Counted from the stretch's first letter, positions 16,007-24,373 are shown. The stretch is DNA of 64,000 nucleotides from Actinomycetospora callitridis (GCF_028737265.1 NZ_JAQZAK010000016.1:1-64000), one strand, 5' to 3'. A program made the numbers and translations. The notes: generated by a model not told the origin, from the sequence alone.

Positions 16007-16540
16007 GTGGACCCGGTCCCGGACACCTCGTGGCCCCGCCCGCGCACCCCCCGGATCTCGGCGCGGGCGAGCTACGCCGCCCACGCCCTCCTCGCCCGCA
16101 ACGGCGCCTACCGGGCGCTGGCGTCGTTCGTCGAGCGCCACCCGGGGCTCGAGCGGGCGTTCACCCGCGGCGAGCGGGTCAGCAAGGAACACCTCTTCGG
16201 ATGCCGGATGTGCGGGCAGTGCGCCCTGCCCGCCACCGGCTACGCGTGCCCGCAGACCTGCCCGAAGCAGCTGCGCAACGGGCCGTGCGGGGGCGTCTCG
16301 CCGGAGGGGCGCTGCGAGGTGCACCCGGAGATGACCTGCGTCTGGGTCACGGCCTACGAGCGCGCCGAGGCGTCCGGCCACGGCGAGGACCTGGACCGCC
16401 TGCAGCGACCGCTCGACCACCGCCGGTGGGGCCGGAGCTCCTGGCTCAGCTACTGGCAGGGACGCGACGCCGACCTGTGGACCGCGCCGGGCGAGGACCG
16501 GCCGCTGCTGCGCCGCGAGCTCGGGCTGACGCCGCGGTGA
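16007..16540 (+). CDS. MTHFR C-terminal domain protein, MetV-like (Cys-rich)
   Basis: This 177-residue protein matches the MTHFR C-terminal family (MetV type). The Cys-rich core FGCRMCGQCALP, CPQTCPKQLRNGPCGG and RCEVHPEMTCVW spans about residues 64-115. In acetogens MetV partners MetF, binding metal or iron-sulfur clusters and supporting electron delivery to methylene-THF. GTG at 16007 has an AGGAAGG ribosome site six bases upstream. The stop overlaps the MTHFR start by four bases (GTGA), so the two are made together, which supports a complex. This is the first gene of the four-gene operon. Confidence 0.88.
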   Translation: MDPVPDTSWPRPRTPRISARASYAAHALLARNGAYRALASFVERHPGLERAFTRGERVSKEHLFGCRMCGQCALPATGYACPQTCPKQLRNGPCGGVSPEGRCEVHPEMTCVWVTAYERAEASGHGEDLDRLQRPLDHRRWGRSSWLSYWQGRDADLWTAPGEDRPLLRRELGLTPR

Positions 16541-17514
16541 GTACGAGTCCTGGGAACGGGCTGCGCGCGACCCTCGCCGCCGGCCGCTTCGCCGTCACCG
16601 CCGAGATCGGGCCACCCCGGGGTGCCGACGCCGGCGCCGTCGTCGCCAAGGCCGAGATGCTGCGGGGCTGGGTGGACGCCGCGAACGTCACCGACAACCA
16701 GGGCGCGCACGTGCGCATGGGCAGCCTCGGCGCGAGCGTCCTGGTCCAGCGCGCCGGCGTCGAGCCGATCATGCAGGTGACCTGCCGCGACCGGAACCGG
16801 ATGGCGCTGCAGTCCGACCTGCTCTCCGCGGGCGCGCTCGGCATCCCGAACGTCCTGCTGCTCACCGGCGACCACCCGCGCTACGGCGACCACCCCGACG
16901 CGATGCCCGTCTTCGACCTCGACGGCGTCCAGCTGACGTGGACCGCCCGGACGCTGCGCGACGAGGGCGAGCTGCTCTCCGGGCGCGATCTCGCCGGGCG
17001 GCCCGGCTGGCTCATCGGGTCGGTGGAGAACCCGTTCGCGCCGCCGGCCTCGTTCCGCGCGCGGCGGCTCGCGAAGAAGGTCGCCGCCGGCGCGGAGTTC
17101 GCCCAGACCCAGTACGTGTTCGACGTCGACGGGTTCGCCCGCTGGATGGCCGACGTCCGGGACCTCGGGCTCCCGGAGCGTTGCGCGGTGCTCGCCGGCG
17201 TCGGCCCGGTTCGGTCCCTGCGCGTGCTGGAGTACCTGCGCACCGGGGTCCCGGGCATCCACGTGCCCGACCACCTCGAACGCCGGCTGCGCGGCGTCCC
17301 GTCCGACCGCGTGGCCGCCGAGGGCATCCGCGTGTGCGTGGAGACGATCGACGCGCTCCGCGAGGTCCCGGGCGTCGCAGGCGTGCACCTCATGGCGTTC
17401 GGCTACGAGCGCGGCGTCCCCGACATCCTCGCCGCGGCCGGGTTCTCCCCGGATCGCGGGCCCGCCCACGATGCGCCGCCGCGCGCGTTGTCCGCCGTTC
17501 CCGGAGAGGGCTGA
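16537..17514 (+). CDS. Methylenetetrahydrofolate reductase family protein (MetF-like)
   Basis: This 325-residue protein has the MTHFR TIM-barrel signature: an N-terminal catalytic Glu in AVTAEIGPPRGAD (about 20-32), NVTDNQGAHVRMG (about 50-62), NVLLLTGDHPRYGDHP (flavin-binding region), GAEFAQTQYVFD (folate and flavin contacts) and a late GVHLMAFGYE. It would reduce 5,10-methylene-THF to 5-methyl-THF using FAD. It is translated from a GTG overlapping the MetV-like gene. Adjacent MetV and MetE-core genes suggest methyl-THF made here is used for methionine synthesis, or the flow runs in reverse for methyl oxidation. Confidence 0.93.
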   Translation: MSTSPGNGLRATLAAGRFAVTAEIGPPRGADAGAVVAKAEMLRGWVDAANVTDNQGAHVRMGSLGASVLVQRAGVEPIMQVTCRDRNRMALQSDLLSAGALGIPNVLLLTGDHPRYGDHPDAMPVFDLDGVQLTWTARTLRDEGELLSGRDLAGRPGWLIGSVENPFAPPASFRARRLAKKVAAGAEFAQTQYVFDVDGFARWMADVRDLGLPERCAVLAGVGPVRSLRVLEYLRTGVPGIHVPDHLERRLRGVPSDRVAAEGIRVCVETIDALREVPGVAGVHLMAFGYERGVPDILAAAGFSPDRGPAHDAPPRALSAVPGEG

Positions 17515-17518
17515 CGCC

Positions 17519-19003
17519 ATGCTGGTGGACCTCCGACCCCACGCGCGCCTGCGCGGCACGACGCCGGTGGACCTCACCACCGCGGTCACCCCGGTGCTCG
17601 AGGCGCTCGGCGAGGACGACGCGGACCTGGACCGGGTCCGGGTGGTCTGCGACTGGGTGCAGTACAAGCAGAGCTTCCGCGACGTGGTCGACGTGCGGCC
17701 GATCCTGTCGTGCGACGGGACGGGGCTGGGCCCGACCCCGACGCCGATCAGCGTGCGCGACGACGACCTCGAGGTGGCCGTCGACCTGCGGCGCAGCGGC
17801 GGTGTCGCGCTCAAGGAGCTGACGGCGGCGCGGCTCGGCGCCGACCCCGGAGCGCGCGTGCACCTCGAGGACTGGGGGCCGGGCAGCAGGAGCTGCATCT
17901 GGGACTTCAACGCCCTGTACTGGTCGTACCTGCGCCTGTGGGAGGAGGCCACGGGTCAGGGTTACGAGCAAGCGCTGCCCGGTGGGGAGAGCGATGCGCG
18001 CAACCGCGACGGTGCCCGGGCACTGATCGACGACCTGTTCGAGGTGTGGGACGGCCTCCTGGCGTCCGGCGCGTTGCCCGACCAGCTCTACGTCGTCGAG
18101 CTCGGCGTCGGCAACGGCAGCCAGGCTCGGGTGTTCCTCGACGAGTTCCGCGCCCGCGACCGGGCCCACGGTCGCGGCTACTACCGGCGCCTGCACTACC
18201 TGATGTGCGACTACTCGCAGCACGTCCTGGACCTCGCGCGGGCGACCGTCGCCGAGCACCGCGACCACGTCAGCTCGTTCGTCCTCGACGCCACGCGGCC
18301 GCGGACCTCGCTCGGTTTCCTCACGGTCAAGGTCTTCCTCGTCTACATCTCCAACGTCTACGACAACCTGCCCACCGACGAGGTCGCCCAGCTCGGTGGC
18401 CGTACCTACTGCGTGCAGACCCGCGCGCACCTGCCGGCCGCGCCCGCCGCGGAGATCGCCGCACAGGTGCACGCCGAGCCGCGCGAGCTCCCGGGCCTCG
18501 TGCGCAAGCTGCTGCGTCTCGGACCCGAGCTGCTCGTCGACGCCGCTCCCGCGCACGTCCCGGACCTCGCCGCAGCGGTCGACTTCTGGCGCCGCGTGTG
18601 GGCGGAGATCCGGCTCGAGGAGCGCTACGTCCCGCTCGGCGGGCTCGACCTCTACGCGCTGGCGCCGGGCGTGAGCGGCGAGATGCTGCGCCCGCTGCTG
18701 GAGTCGGGCGCCGACCTGCGGATGCACGTCAGCAACGGCGCGCTGGCGAGCTTCGTCGACACCCTGCCGCTGCTGCACCCCTACGGGAAGCTGGTGTGCC
18801 ACGACCTGTTCGTCACCGAGACCCAGGCCTACCGCACGCACTTCCGCGGGCCCGGGAAGTACGACGGCTCGGTGGTCAACTGGGTCAACGGCCGGCTGCT
18901 CGCCCACGTCGCCCGCCGCCGGGGCTTCGACGTGCAGTACGCGCCGTTCGCGCACCGCCGTGGCGGCAACATCGTGACGATGTCGGCGCAGGTGATGGAC
19001 TGA
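17519..19003 (+). CDS. Unfamiliar methyltransferase-like protein of the C1 operon
   Basis: This 494-residue protein is not one I can place confidently. Residues about 190-202 (VVELGVGNGSQAR) look like SAM-binding motif I, followed by HYLMCDYSQHVLDLA (acidic strand-2 end) and SNVYDNLPTDEVAQLGG, resembling the MidA-type or DUF185-type methyltransferase core. The N-terminal 180 residues are separate and include a Trp/Tyr-rich patch SCIWDFNALYWSYLRLWEEA. The C-terminal part ends with LVCHDLFVTE and VNWVNGRLLAHVARRRGF. It starts four bases after the MTHFR stop and its stop overlaps the MetE-core start by one base, so it belongs to the pathway. A role in methyl transfer to or from a C1 carrier is inferred. 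Confidence 0.7.
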   Translation: MLVDLRPHARLRGTTPVDLTTAVTPVLEALGEDDADLDRVRVVCDWVQYKQSFRDVVDVRPILSCDGTGLGPTPTPISVRDDDLEVAVDLRRSGGVALKELTAARLGADPGARVHLEDWGPGSRSCIWDFNALYWSYLRLWEEATGQGYEQALPGGESDARNRDGARALIDDLFEVWDGLLASGALPDQLYVVELGVGNGSQARVFLDEFRARDRAHGRGYYRRLHYLMCDYSQHVLDLARATVAEHRDHVSSFVLDATRPRTSLGFLTVKVFLVYISNVYDNLPTDEVAQLGGRTYCVQTRAHLPAAPAAEIAAQVHAEPRELPGLVRKLLRLGPELLVDAAPAHVPDLAAAVDFWRRVWAEIRLEERYVPLGGLDLYALAPGVSGEMLRPLLESGADLRMHVSNGALASFVDTLPLLHPYGKLVCHDLFVTETQAYRTHFRGPGKYDGSVVNWVNGRLLAHVARRRGFDVQYAPFAHRRGGNIVTMSAQVMD

Positions 19004-20022
19004 TGACCGGACTTCCCGTGCTCCCGACCACCGTCGTCGGCTCCTATCCGGTGCCGGAGTGGATGGAGCGGCTGACCAGCGACTACTACCGCGGGCGCAT
19101 GAGCCGCGCCCAGCTCGACGACCTCCACGAGACCGCGATCAAGGCCGCGCTGCGTGACCAGGAGAACGCGGGCGTCGACATCGTCTCCGACGGCGAGCTG
19201 CGCCGGGACAACGACATCGACTACCTCCTCGCCCGCCTGCCCGGGGTCGAGCTCGCCGAGACGGTCAAGGACTTCGCGTCCGACTACTACGACATCACGG
19301 TCCCGCGCGAGTTCGGCGACACCGACACCGACCGCGCAGAGCCGGTGCTCGGGCTCGCCGACGACCTCGCGTTCACCCGTTCCCAGACCGCGGCCCCCGT
19401 GAAGTTCTCCTTCACCGGCGCGTTCTCGCTCGCCCGGCGCGCCCGCAACCTCGCCTACGACGACCGCCAGGAGCTGGCGCTGGCGATCGCCCGGGTGCTC
19501 AACGTCGAGGCCCGCGCCCTCGCCGCCCAGGGCGCGGAGCTCCTGCAGATCGACGAGCCCTTCCTCGCGGGCTACCCCGACCAGGTGCGCGGGGCCGTCG
19601 AGGCCGTCAACGTGGTCACCGAGGGCGTGGACGCGAGCTGGGCGCTGCACGTCTGTTACGGCAACCGCTACGCCCGCCCGCTGTGGGAGGGGCACTACGA
19701 CTTCCTGTTCCCGGCCGTGCTCGACGCCCGGGTCGACCAACTCGTCCTGGAGTTCGCGCGCAAGGGCGACGACGACCTGCCCGTGATCGAGAAGTTCGGT
19801 TGGGACCGCGCGATCGGGCTGGGCGTCATCGACGTGAAGAGCGCCGAGGTCGAGACGCCCGACCTCGTCGCCACCCGCATCCGCCGGGCCCTCGACCTCG
19901 TGCCCGCCGACCGCCTCGTGATCAACCCCGACTGCGGGCTCCGGCACCTCACCGGCCCCGTCGCCCGGGCGAAGCTCGCGGCGATGGCGCAGGGGGCGGC
20001 GCTGGTGCGGGCGGAGCTCTAG
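19003..20022 (+). CDS. Stand-alone MetE catalytic core (cobalamin-independent methionine synthase C-terminal type)
   Basis: This 339-residue protein matches only the C-terminal barrel of MetE. The zinc ligands are present: His216 and Cys218 (LHVCYGN), Glu250 (VLEFARKGD) and Cys311 (NPDCGLR). The homocysteine-binding region includes TTVVGSYPVPEW at the N terminus and QIDEPF (Asp184, Glu185). Full MetE is about 750 residues and needs its N-terminal half for methyl-THF polyglutamate. Core-only proteins in other bacteria and archaea take methyl groups from other donors, for example methylcorrinoids. The donor here is unknown; the neighbouring MTHFR and methyltransferase-like protein are candidates to supply it. 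Confidence 0.9.
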   Translation: MTGLPVLPTTVVGSYPVPEWMERLTSDYYRGRMSRAQLDDLHETAIKAALRDQENAGVDIVSDGELRRDNDIDYLLARLPGVELAETVKDFASDYYDITVPREFGDTDTDRAEPVLGLADDLAFTRSQTAAPVKFSFTGAFSLARRARNLAYDDRQELALAIARVLNVEARALAAQGAELLQIDEPFLAGYPDQVRGAVEAVNVVTEGVDASWALHVCYGNRYARPLWEGHYDFLFPAVLDARVDQLVLEFARKGDDDLPVIEKFGWDRAIGLGVIDVKSAEVETPDLVATRIRRALDLVPADRLVINPDCGLRHLTGPVARAKLAAMAQGAALVRAEL

Positions 20023-20025
20023 GGG

Positions 20026-20070
20026 CCGGCCTGGTCGCGGTCACGGCGCCCGAGCACCGCGACGGGCCGG
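20026..20070 (+). terminator. Hairpin after the C1 operon
   Basis: Starting four bases after the MetE-core stop, CCGGCC (20026-20031) pairs with GGCCGG (20065-20070), and TCGCGGT (20035-20041) pairs with ACCGCGA (20056-20062). The result is a two-part stem with a small internal loop. There is no T-tract. The position suggests the operon ends here. Confidence 0.45.
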
Positions 20071-20157
20071 GACGTGGCCTGTCTCAATCCCGGACAGTTC
20101 ACGGAGAAGGTCCCTGAACCTGCCTATGGTCGCGGCAGTCGAGGAAAGGGGACCTGG

Positions 20158-20358
20158 GTGCCGGACACGGGTGAGCAGCTCCGCGGGTCGGAGCGGGCGG
20201 TGCTGTCGAGGTACCTGGTCGAGCGCTACGCCGCCGGCGAGAGCCTCATGCGCCTCGCGCAGGACACCGGCCGGAGCTTCGGCCACGTCCGGCGGCTCCT
20301 GATGGACGCCGGCGTCACCATGCGCCCCCGCGGCGGCAGCCGCCCCCGTACCACCTGA
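20158..20358 (+). CDS. Small helix-turn-helix protein
   Basis: This 66-residue protein is essentially a single helix-turn-helix: LVERYAAGESLMRLAQDTGRS followed by FGHVRRLLMDAGVTMRPRGG. It resembles short actinobacterial HTH proteins with the same AGES...LA..TGRS pattern that are thought to bind DNA as regulators. GTG at 20158 is preceded by an AGGAAAGG ribosome site. Whether it regulates neighbours is unknown. Confidence 0.75.
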   Translation: MPDTGEQLRGSERAVLSRYLVERYAAGESLMRLAQDTGRSFGHVRRLLMDAGVTMRPRGGSRPRTT

Positions 20359-20444
20359 GCGCCCCTACGTAGGTCTGCGTATCGCTGACGGTCCCGCGCC
20401 GGTGGGACGCTGCTCGGCCCAGGTGACCGGGCAGGAGGGGCGAC

Positions 20445-20861
20445 ATGACGGACACGGCCAAGACGTTCGAACGCTTCGGCGAGGTGTGGGAGACGGGCGA
20501 CGTGGACGTCGTCGACGAGCTGCTGCCCGCCGACGTCGTGTACCACCTGGCCCCGTTCCCCGACATGGACCGGGCCGGCCTGAAGCAGTTCATGTCCGCC
20601 TTCCACGACGCCTTCCCGGACTTCTCGCTGACGGTCCAGGACGCGTTCGACGCCAACGACCGCAGCGCTCACCGCTGGTCGTGCCGCGGGACGCTCACCG
20701 GCGACTCGGGGCTCCTGCCGGGGCCGCCGACGGGTGCGGCCACGGAGGCCACCGGCTGCCACGTCATCGCCTGGCGGGACGGCACGCCGATCGAGATCTG
20801 GCACCACGGTGACTGGCTCGGGTGGTTGCAGAAGGCTGGCGTCGTCCCGGCGCTCGGCTGA
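20445..20861 (+). CDS. SnoaL-like / ester cyclase-type protein
   Basis: This 138-residue protein fits the SnoaL-like (NTF2 fold) pattern: FGEVWETGDVDVVDELLPADVVYHLAP, then LKQFMSAFHDAFPDFSLTVQDAF, RWSCRGTLTGD and IEIWHHGDWLGWLQKAGV. Members include polyketide cyclases and many uncharacterised small-ligand enzymes. It is monocistronic and 74 bases upstream of lon. Function unknown beyond the fold. Confidence 0.82.
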   Translation: MTDTAKTFERFGEVWETGDVDVVDELLPADVVYHLAPFPDMDRAGLKQFMSAFHDAFPDFSLTVQDAFDANDRSAHRWSCRGTLTGDSGLLPGPPTGAATEATGCHVIAWRDGTPIEIWHHGDWLGWLQKAGVVPALG

Positions 20862-20896
20862 GGGCACCCGCCCGGAATACCGTAGCCACTTCAACA

Positions 20897-20919
20897 CTTG
20901 TAGCTGCTATCAGTACGAG
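20897..20919. promoter_or_regulatory. Imperfect inverted repeat upstream of lon
   Basis: CTTGTA (20897-20902) and TACGAG (20914-20919) are complementary at five of six positions with 11 bases between. In Streptomyces lon belongs to the HspR regulon with HAIR sites (CTTGAGT-N7-ACTCAAG). This element has similar outer bases but different spacing, so it is only a weak candidate. Confidence 0.22.
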
Positions 20920-20935
20920 TGATGGGGTGACGAGA

Positions 20936-23230
20936 ATGACCGAGCTGCTGCTGGTCCCCGTCGACGACAACGTGATCTTCCCGGGCATGACCGTCGTGGT
21001 CCCGGCCGCCGAGGTCGGCGCCGAGGAGGGCGAGCAGGTCCTGCTCGTCCCACGCCACGAGGGTCGGTTCGCCACGGTGGGCACGGTCGCCGACGTCACG
21101 GGCCGCACCCGACTCCCGAACGGCGTGACCGCCGTGCAGCTCACCGGAGTGCACCGCGGCCGGGCCGGGACGGGCAACACCGACGAGGCAGGTCACCTGC
21201 GCGTCGACGTGACCCCGTACCAGGACAGCACGGACCGCGACGGCCGGATCCGCGAGCTGGAGAGCACGTACCGCGTGGTGGTCGAGGAGATCCTCGAGCT
21301 GCGCGGCGACGACGGCCGCGTGTCGACGTTCCTGCGCGGCATCGACGAGCCCGGCGCGCTGGCGGACACCGCCGGCTGGGCGCCCGAGACCCCCTACGAC
21401 GAGAAGGTGTCCCTGCTCGAGACGCTCGACGTGCGTGAGCGCCTGGAGCTGGCCCTGCGCCTGCAGCGCGAGCGGCTCGCCGAGCTGCAGGTGCGCAAGA
21501 CGCTGCGCGAGGACGTCGAGTCCGGCGCGGCGAAGCAGCAGCGCGAGTACGTCCTGCGCCGCCAGCTGGAGTCCATCCGCAAGGAGCTGGGCGAGGGCGA
21601 CGAGTCCGGCGGCGGGGACGACTACCGCGCGAAGATCGCCGAGGCCGGCATGCCGGACCACGTGCGCGAGCAGGCCGAGCGCGAGCTGGCCCGCCTCGAG
21701 CGCGGCGGCGAGCAGTCCGGCGAGTCCTCGATGATCCGGACCTACCTCGACTGGCTGCTGGCCCTGCCGTGGTCGAAGGTCTCCGAGGAGCAGCTCGACC
21801 CGGCCGCGGCCCGCACCGTGCTCGACGCCGACCACACCGGCCTCGAGGACGTCAAGGACCGCATCGTCGAGTACCTGGCCGTCCGCAAGCTGCGCCGCGA
21901 CCGCGGCGTCGAGGGCGACAAGAAGGCCGGGACGATCCTCACCCTGGTCGGGCCTCCGGGTACCGGCAAGACCTCGATCGGCGAGTCGGTCGCGCGGGCG
22001 ATGAACCGCGAGTTCGTCCGGATGTCGCTGGGCGGCGTCCGCGACGAGGCCGAGATCCGCGGTCACCGCCGCACCTACGTCGGCGCCCTGCCGGGGCGCC
22101 TGGTGCGAGCCCTGCGCGACGCGGGCACGATGAACCCGGTGATCCTGCTCGACGAGGTGGACAAGGTCGGCGCCGACTGGCGCGGCGACCCGTCCGCCGC
22201 GCTGCTCGAGGTGCTCGACCCGGCGCAGAACCACGCGTTCCGCGACCACTACCTCGACGTCGAGATCGACCTCTCGCAGGTCGTGTTCCTGGCGACGGCC
22301 AACCAGCTGGACACCATCCCGGGTCCGCTGCTCGACCGCATGGAGGTCATCTCCTTCGACGGCTACACCGTCGAGGAGAAGGTCGCCATCGCCCGGGACC
22401 ACCTGCTGCCGCGGCAGATCACGAGCGCCGGCCTCACGGTGGACGACGTGAGCGCCGACGAGTCCGCACTGCGCCTCGTGGTGTCCGAGTACACCCGCGA
22501 GTCCGGTGTCCGGCAGCTCGACCGCGCGCTGGGCAAGCTGACCCGCAAGATCGCCACCGAGGTGGCGACGGGGTCGCCGAAGGTCGTCGTCGACACCGAG
22601 GTCGTGCGCAAGCACCTCGGCCGCCAGAAGGTCTTCACCGAGGCCGTCGAGCGGACCGCGGTCCCCGGCGTCGCGACCGGCATGGCCGTGACCGGCGCGG
22701 GCGGTGACGTCCTCTTCATCGAGGCCGCCGGCATGGCGGGCGACGAGGGCCTGATCCTCACCGGGCAGCTCGGCGACGTCATGAAGGAGTCGGCCCGGAT
22801 CGCCCTGTCGTGGGTGCGCTCGCACGCCGCGGAGCTGGGCATCGCCGAGGACGCGTTCTCGGGACGGTCGTTCCACGTGCACGTCCCCGCGGGCGCGACC
22901 CCGAAGGACGGGCCGTCGGCCGGCGTCACCATGGCCACGGCGCTGGTGTCGCTGCTGACCGGACGCCCGGTGCGGCACACGGTCGCGATGACCGGTGAGC
23001 TCACGCTGCAGGGCCGGGTCCTGCCGATCGGCGGGGTGAAGCAGAAGGTGCTGGCCGCGCACGCGGCGGGCCTGACGCAGATCGTCGTCCCGGAGCGCAA
23101 CCGCGCCGACCTCGACGACGTCCCCGCCGACGTGGCTGCGCAGCTGGAGTTCCACCCGTCCATGACGATCAGTGAGGTCCTCGACGTGGCCCTGGAGCCC
23201 GTGCCGCAGAGCCTCGAGGTGGCCGCCTGA
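20936..23230 (+). CDS. lon: ATP-dependent protease Lon
   Basis: This 764-residue protein has all Lon domains: an N-terminal LON substrate domain (ELLLVPVDDNVIFPGM, to about 195), a coiled-coil helical part, the AAA+ module with Walker A GPPGTGKT (about 339) and Walker B ILLDEVDK, and the C-terminal serine protease with the catalytic dyad Ser661 (KDGPSAG) and Lys704 (GGVKQK). It degrades damaged and regulatory proteins in the cytoplasm. ATG at 20936 gives MTELLLVPV. The upstream AT-rich stretch probably holds the promoter. Length and motifs are normal. Confidence 0.98.
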   Translation: MTELLLVPVDDNVIFPGMTVVVPAAEVGAEEGEQVLLVPRHEGRFATVGTVADVTGRTRLPNGVTAVQLTGVHRGRAGTGNTDEAGHLRVDVTPYQDSTDRDGRIRELESTYRVVVEEILELRGDDGRVSTFLRGIDEPGALADTAGWAPETPYDEKVSLLETLDVRERLELALRLQRERLAELQVRKTLREDVESGAAKQQREYVLRRQLESIRKELGEGDESGGGDDYRAKIAEAGMPDHVREQAERELARLERGGEQSGESSMIRTYLDWLLALPWSKVSEEQLDPAAARTVLDADHTGLEDVKDRIVEYLAVRKLRRDRGVEGDKKAGTILTLVGPPGTGKTSIGESVARAMNREFVRMSLGGVRDEAEIRGHRRTYVGALPGRLVRALRDAGTMNPVILLDEVDKVGADWRGDPSAALLEVLDPAQNHAFRDHYLDVEIDLSQVVFLATANQLDTIPGPLLDRMEVISFDGYTVEEKVAIARDHLLPRQITSAGLTVDDVSADESALRLVVSEYTRESGVRQLDRALGKLTRKIATEVATGSPKVVVDTEVVRKHLGRQKVFTEAVERTAVPGVATGMAVTGAGGDVLFIEAAGMAGDEGLILTGQLGDVMKESARIALSWVRSHAAELGIAEDAFSGRSFHVHVPAGATPKDGPSAGVTMATALVSLLTGRPVRHTVAMTGELTLQGRVLPIGGVKQKVLAAHAAGLTQIVVPERNRADLDDVPADVAAQLEFHPSMTISEVLDVALEPVPQSLEVAA

Positions 23231-23231
23231 C

Positions 23232-23549
23232 ATGTGCTCACGGGAGCCGGTACCGCCCGAGGTGCGCGCGCTGACGGCACTGCTGGAGCGACGCTGGTCG
23301 CTCTCGGTGCTCTACGCCGCGCACCTCGGTGCGGTCCGGTTCTCGGAGTTCGAGCAGGCCCTCGGCCAGGTGCCGCCCGCGACGCTCGCGGCGCGCCTGG
23401 CCGACCTCGAGGCGGCGGGGCTGCTCGAACGGCGGGTGCTCGACGCGCGGCCACCGCGCACCGAGTACGCGCTCTCCGCCGAGGGTCGCCGCCTCGCTCC
23501 GCTGCTCGAGGCGCTCACGACCTGCAGCCGGGATCGCCGGCCGCGCTGA
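23232..23549 (+). CDS. HxlR family transcriptional regulator
   Basis: This 105-residue winged-helix protein has the HxlR pattern VRALTALLERRWSLSVLYAAHLGAVRFSEFEQALGQVPPATLAARLADLEAAGLLERR followed by the wing PRTEYALSAEGRRLAPLLEAL. HxlR proteins sense electrophiles or redox changes, often through one Cys; the only Cys here are near the ends (Cys2 and one near residue 98). The ATG lies one base after the lon stop. Its 3' end overlaps a convergent gene by 35 bases. Confidence 0.88.
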   Translation: MCSREPVPPEVRALTALLERRWSLSVLYAAHLGAVRFSEFEQALGQVPPATLAARLADLEAAGLLERRVLDARPPRTEYALSAEGRRLAPLLEALTTCSRDRRPR

Positions 23550-24288
23550 GCAGGCGGTCTCCGGCCGCGACGGCGTGCGCGAGGCGCAGCGTCGTCGACA
23601 GCCAGAGCAGCACGTCGTGCAGGCGCAGGCGGGTCGGACGGGCGTCGCCCGTCGCCGCCGCCACGGCGTCCTCCAGCGCGGCGAACGCGTCCGCGTTGCC
23701 CCGCAGGTCCCGTCGCACCACGGCCTCCACGCCGCTGTCGCCCTCCTCGAGATGGGGGAGCAGCGCGCGTCGGGTGGTCCGGGTCAGATGCGGGACGAGC
23801 TCGGGGTGCCGGTGGTGCAGGGCGGCCAGGACGTGCGCGGAGTGCGCGCCGGACTCCTGCCCGATCCGGCGCAGGTACGCCCCGACGGTGCCGGGCTCGC
23901 CGAGCACCGAGAGCTCCTCGTCGGACAGCTCCCAGAACGGGTGCTCGCCGGCCCGGGCGACGAGGGCGTCGACCAGCCCGCCGATCCCCGCGAGGGTGTC
24001 GTGTACGGCGTGCCAGCCGGCCTGGTCGAGGCGTCCGTGCAGGCCCTCGGCGAGCAGGACGTCGGCGTCGAGCCCCCCGCTCGCGGGACGCGCGTCGAAC
24101 CGCGCCCAGCCGAACGCGGGCACCTCCACCCACCGGCCCTCCGGGGTACCGGGCGAGCGGAAGCGCAGCCAGCGCCGGGCGCGGGCGTACCCGACGACCG
24201 CGGCCGTCGCCTGTGCCACCGGCATCGGCTCGGGACCCAGGCACGGCAGGCGGAGGATCACCTCGGTGTCCTGCGTCCGCGTGGCCAC
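23515..24288 (-). CDS. Hypothetical protein
   Basis: This 257-residue protein is not recognised. The N-terminal third is Arg/Trp-rich beta-like sequence (ARRWLRFRSPGTPEGRWVEVPAFGW has this character at about residues 37-60). The rest looks helical, with an even spread of Leu and Ala, including LHHRHPELVPHL. There is no signal peptide or membrane segment. GTG at 24288 has a GGGGG ribosome site a few bases upstream. Codon use is typical for the window. Confidence 0.7.
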   Translation of the reverse strand: MATRTQDTEVILRLPCLGPEPMPVAQATAAVVGYARARRWLRFRSPGTPEGRWVEVPAFGWARFDARPASGGLDADVLLAEGLHGRLDQAGWHAVHDTLAGIGGLVDALVARAGEHPFWELSDEELSVLGEPGTVGAYLRRIGQESGAHSAHVLAALHHRHPELVPHLTRTTRRALLPHLEEGDSGVEAVVRRDLRGNADAFAALEDAVAAATGDARPTRLRLHDVLLWLSTTLRLAHAVAAGDRLLSAAGDPGCRS

Positions 24289-24373
24289 GCCCCCATCATG
24301 GGGCCGAGGGCGGGTCGCCGTCAGGCGGCGAGCAGATGGTGCCGCCCAGAGGGTGGCGACCAGAGGGTGGGGG

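Noticed and set aside
20862..20935. A true HAIR (HspR) site before lon
   Set aside because: The dyad CTTGTA/TACGAG has wrong spacing and lacks the full CTTGAGT-N7-ACTCAAG pattern; kept only as a weak feature.
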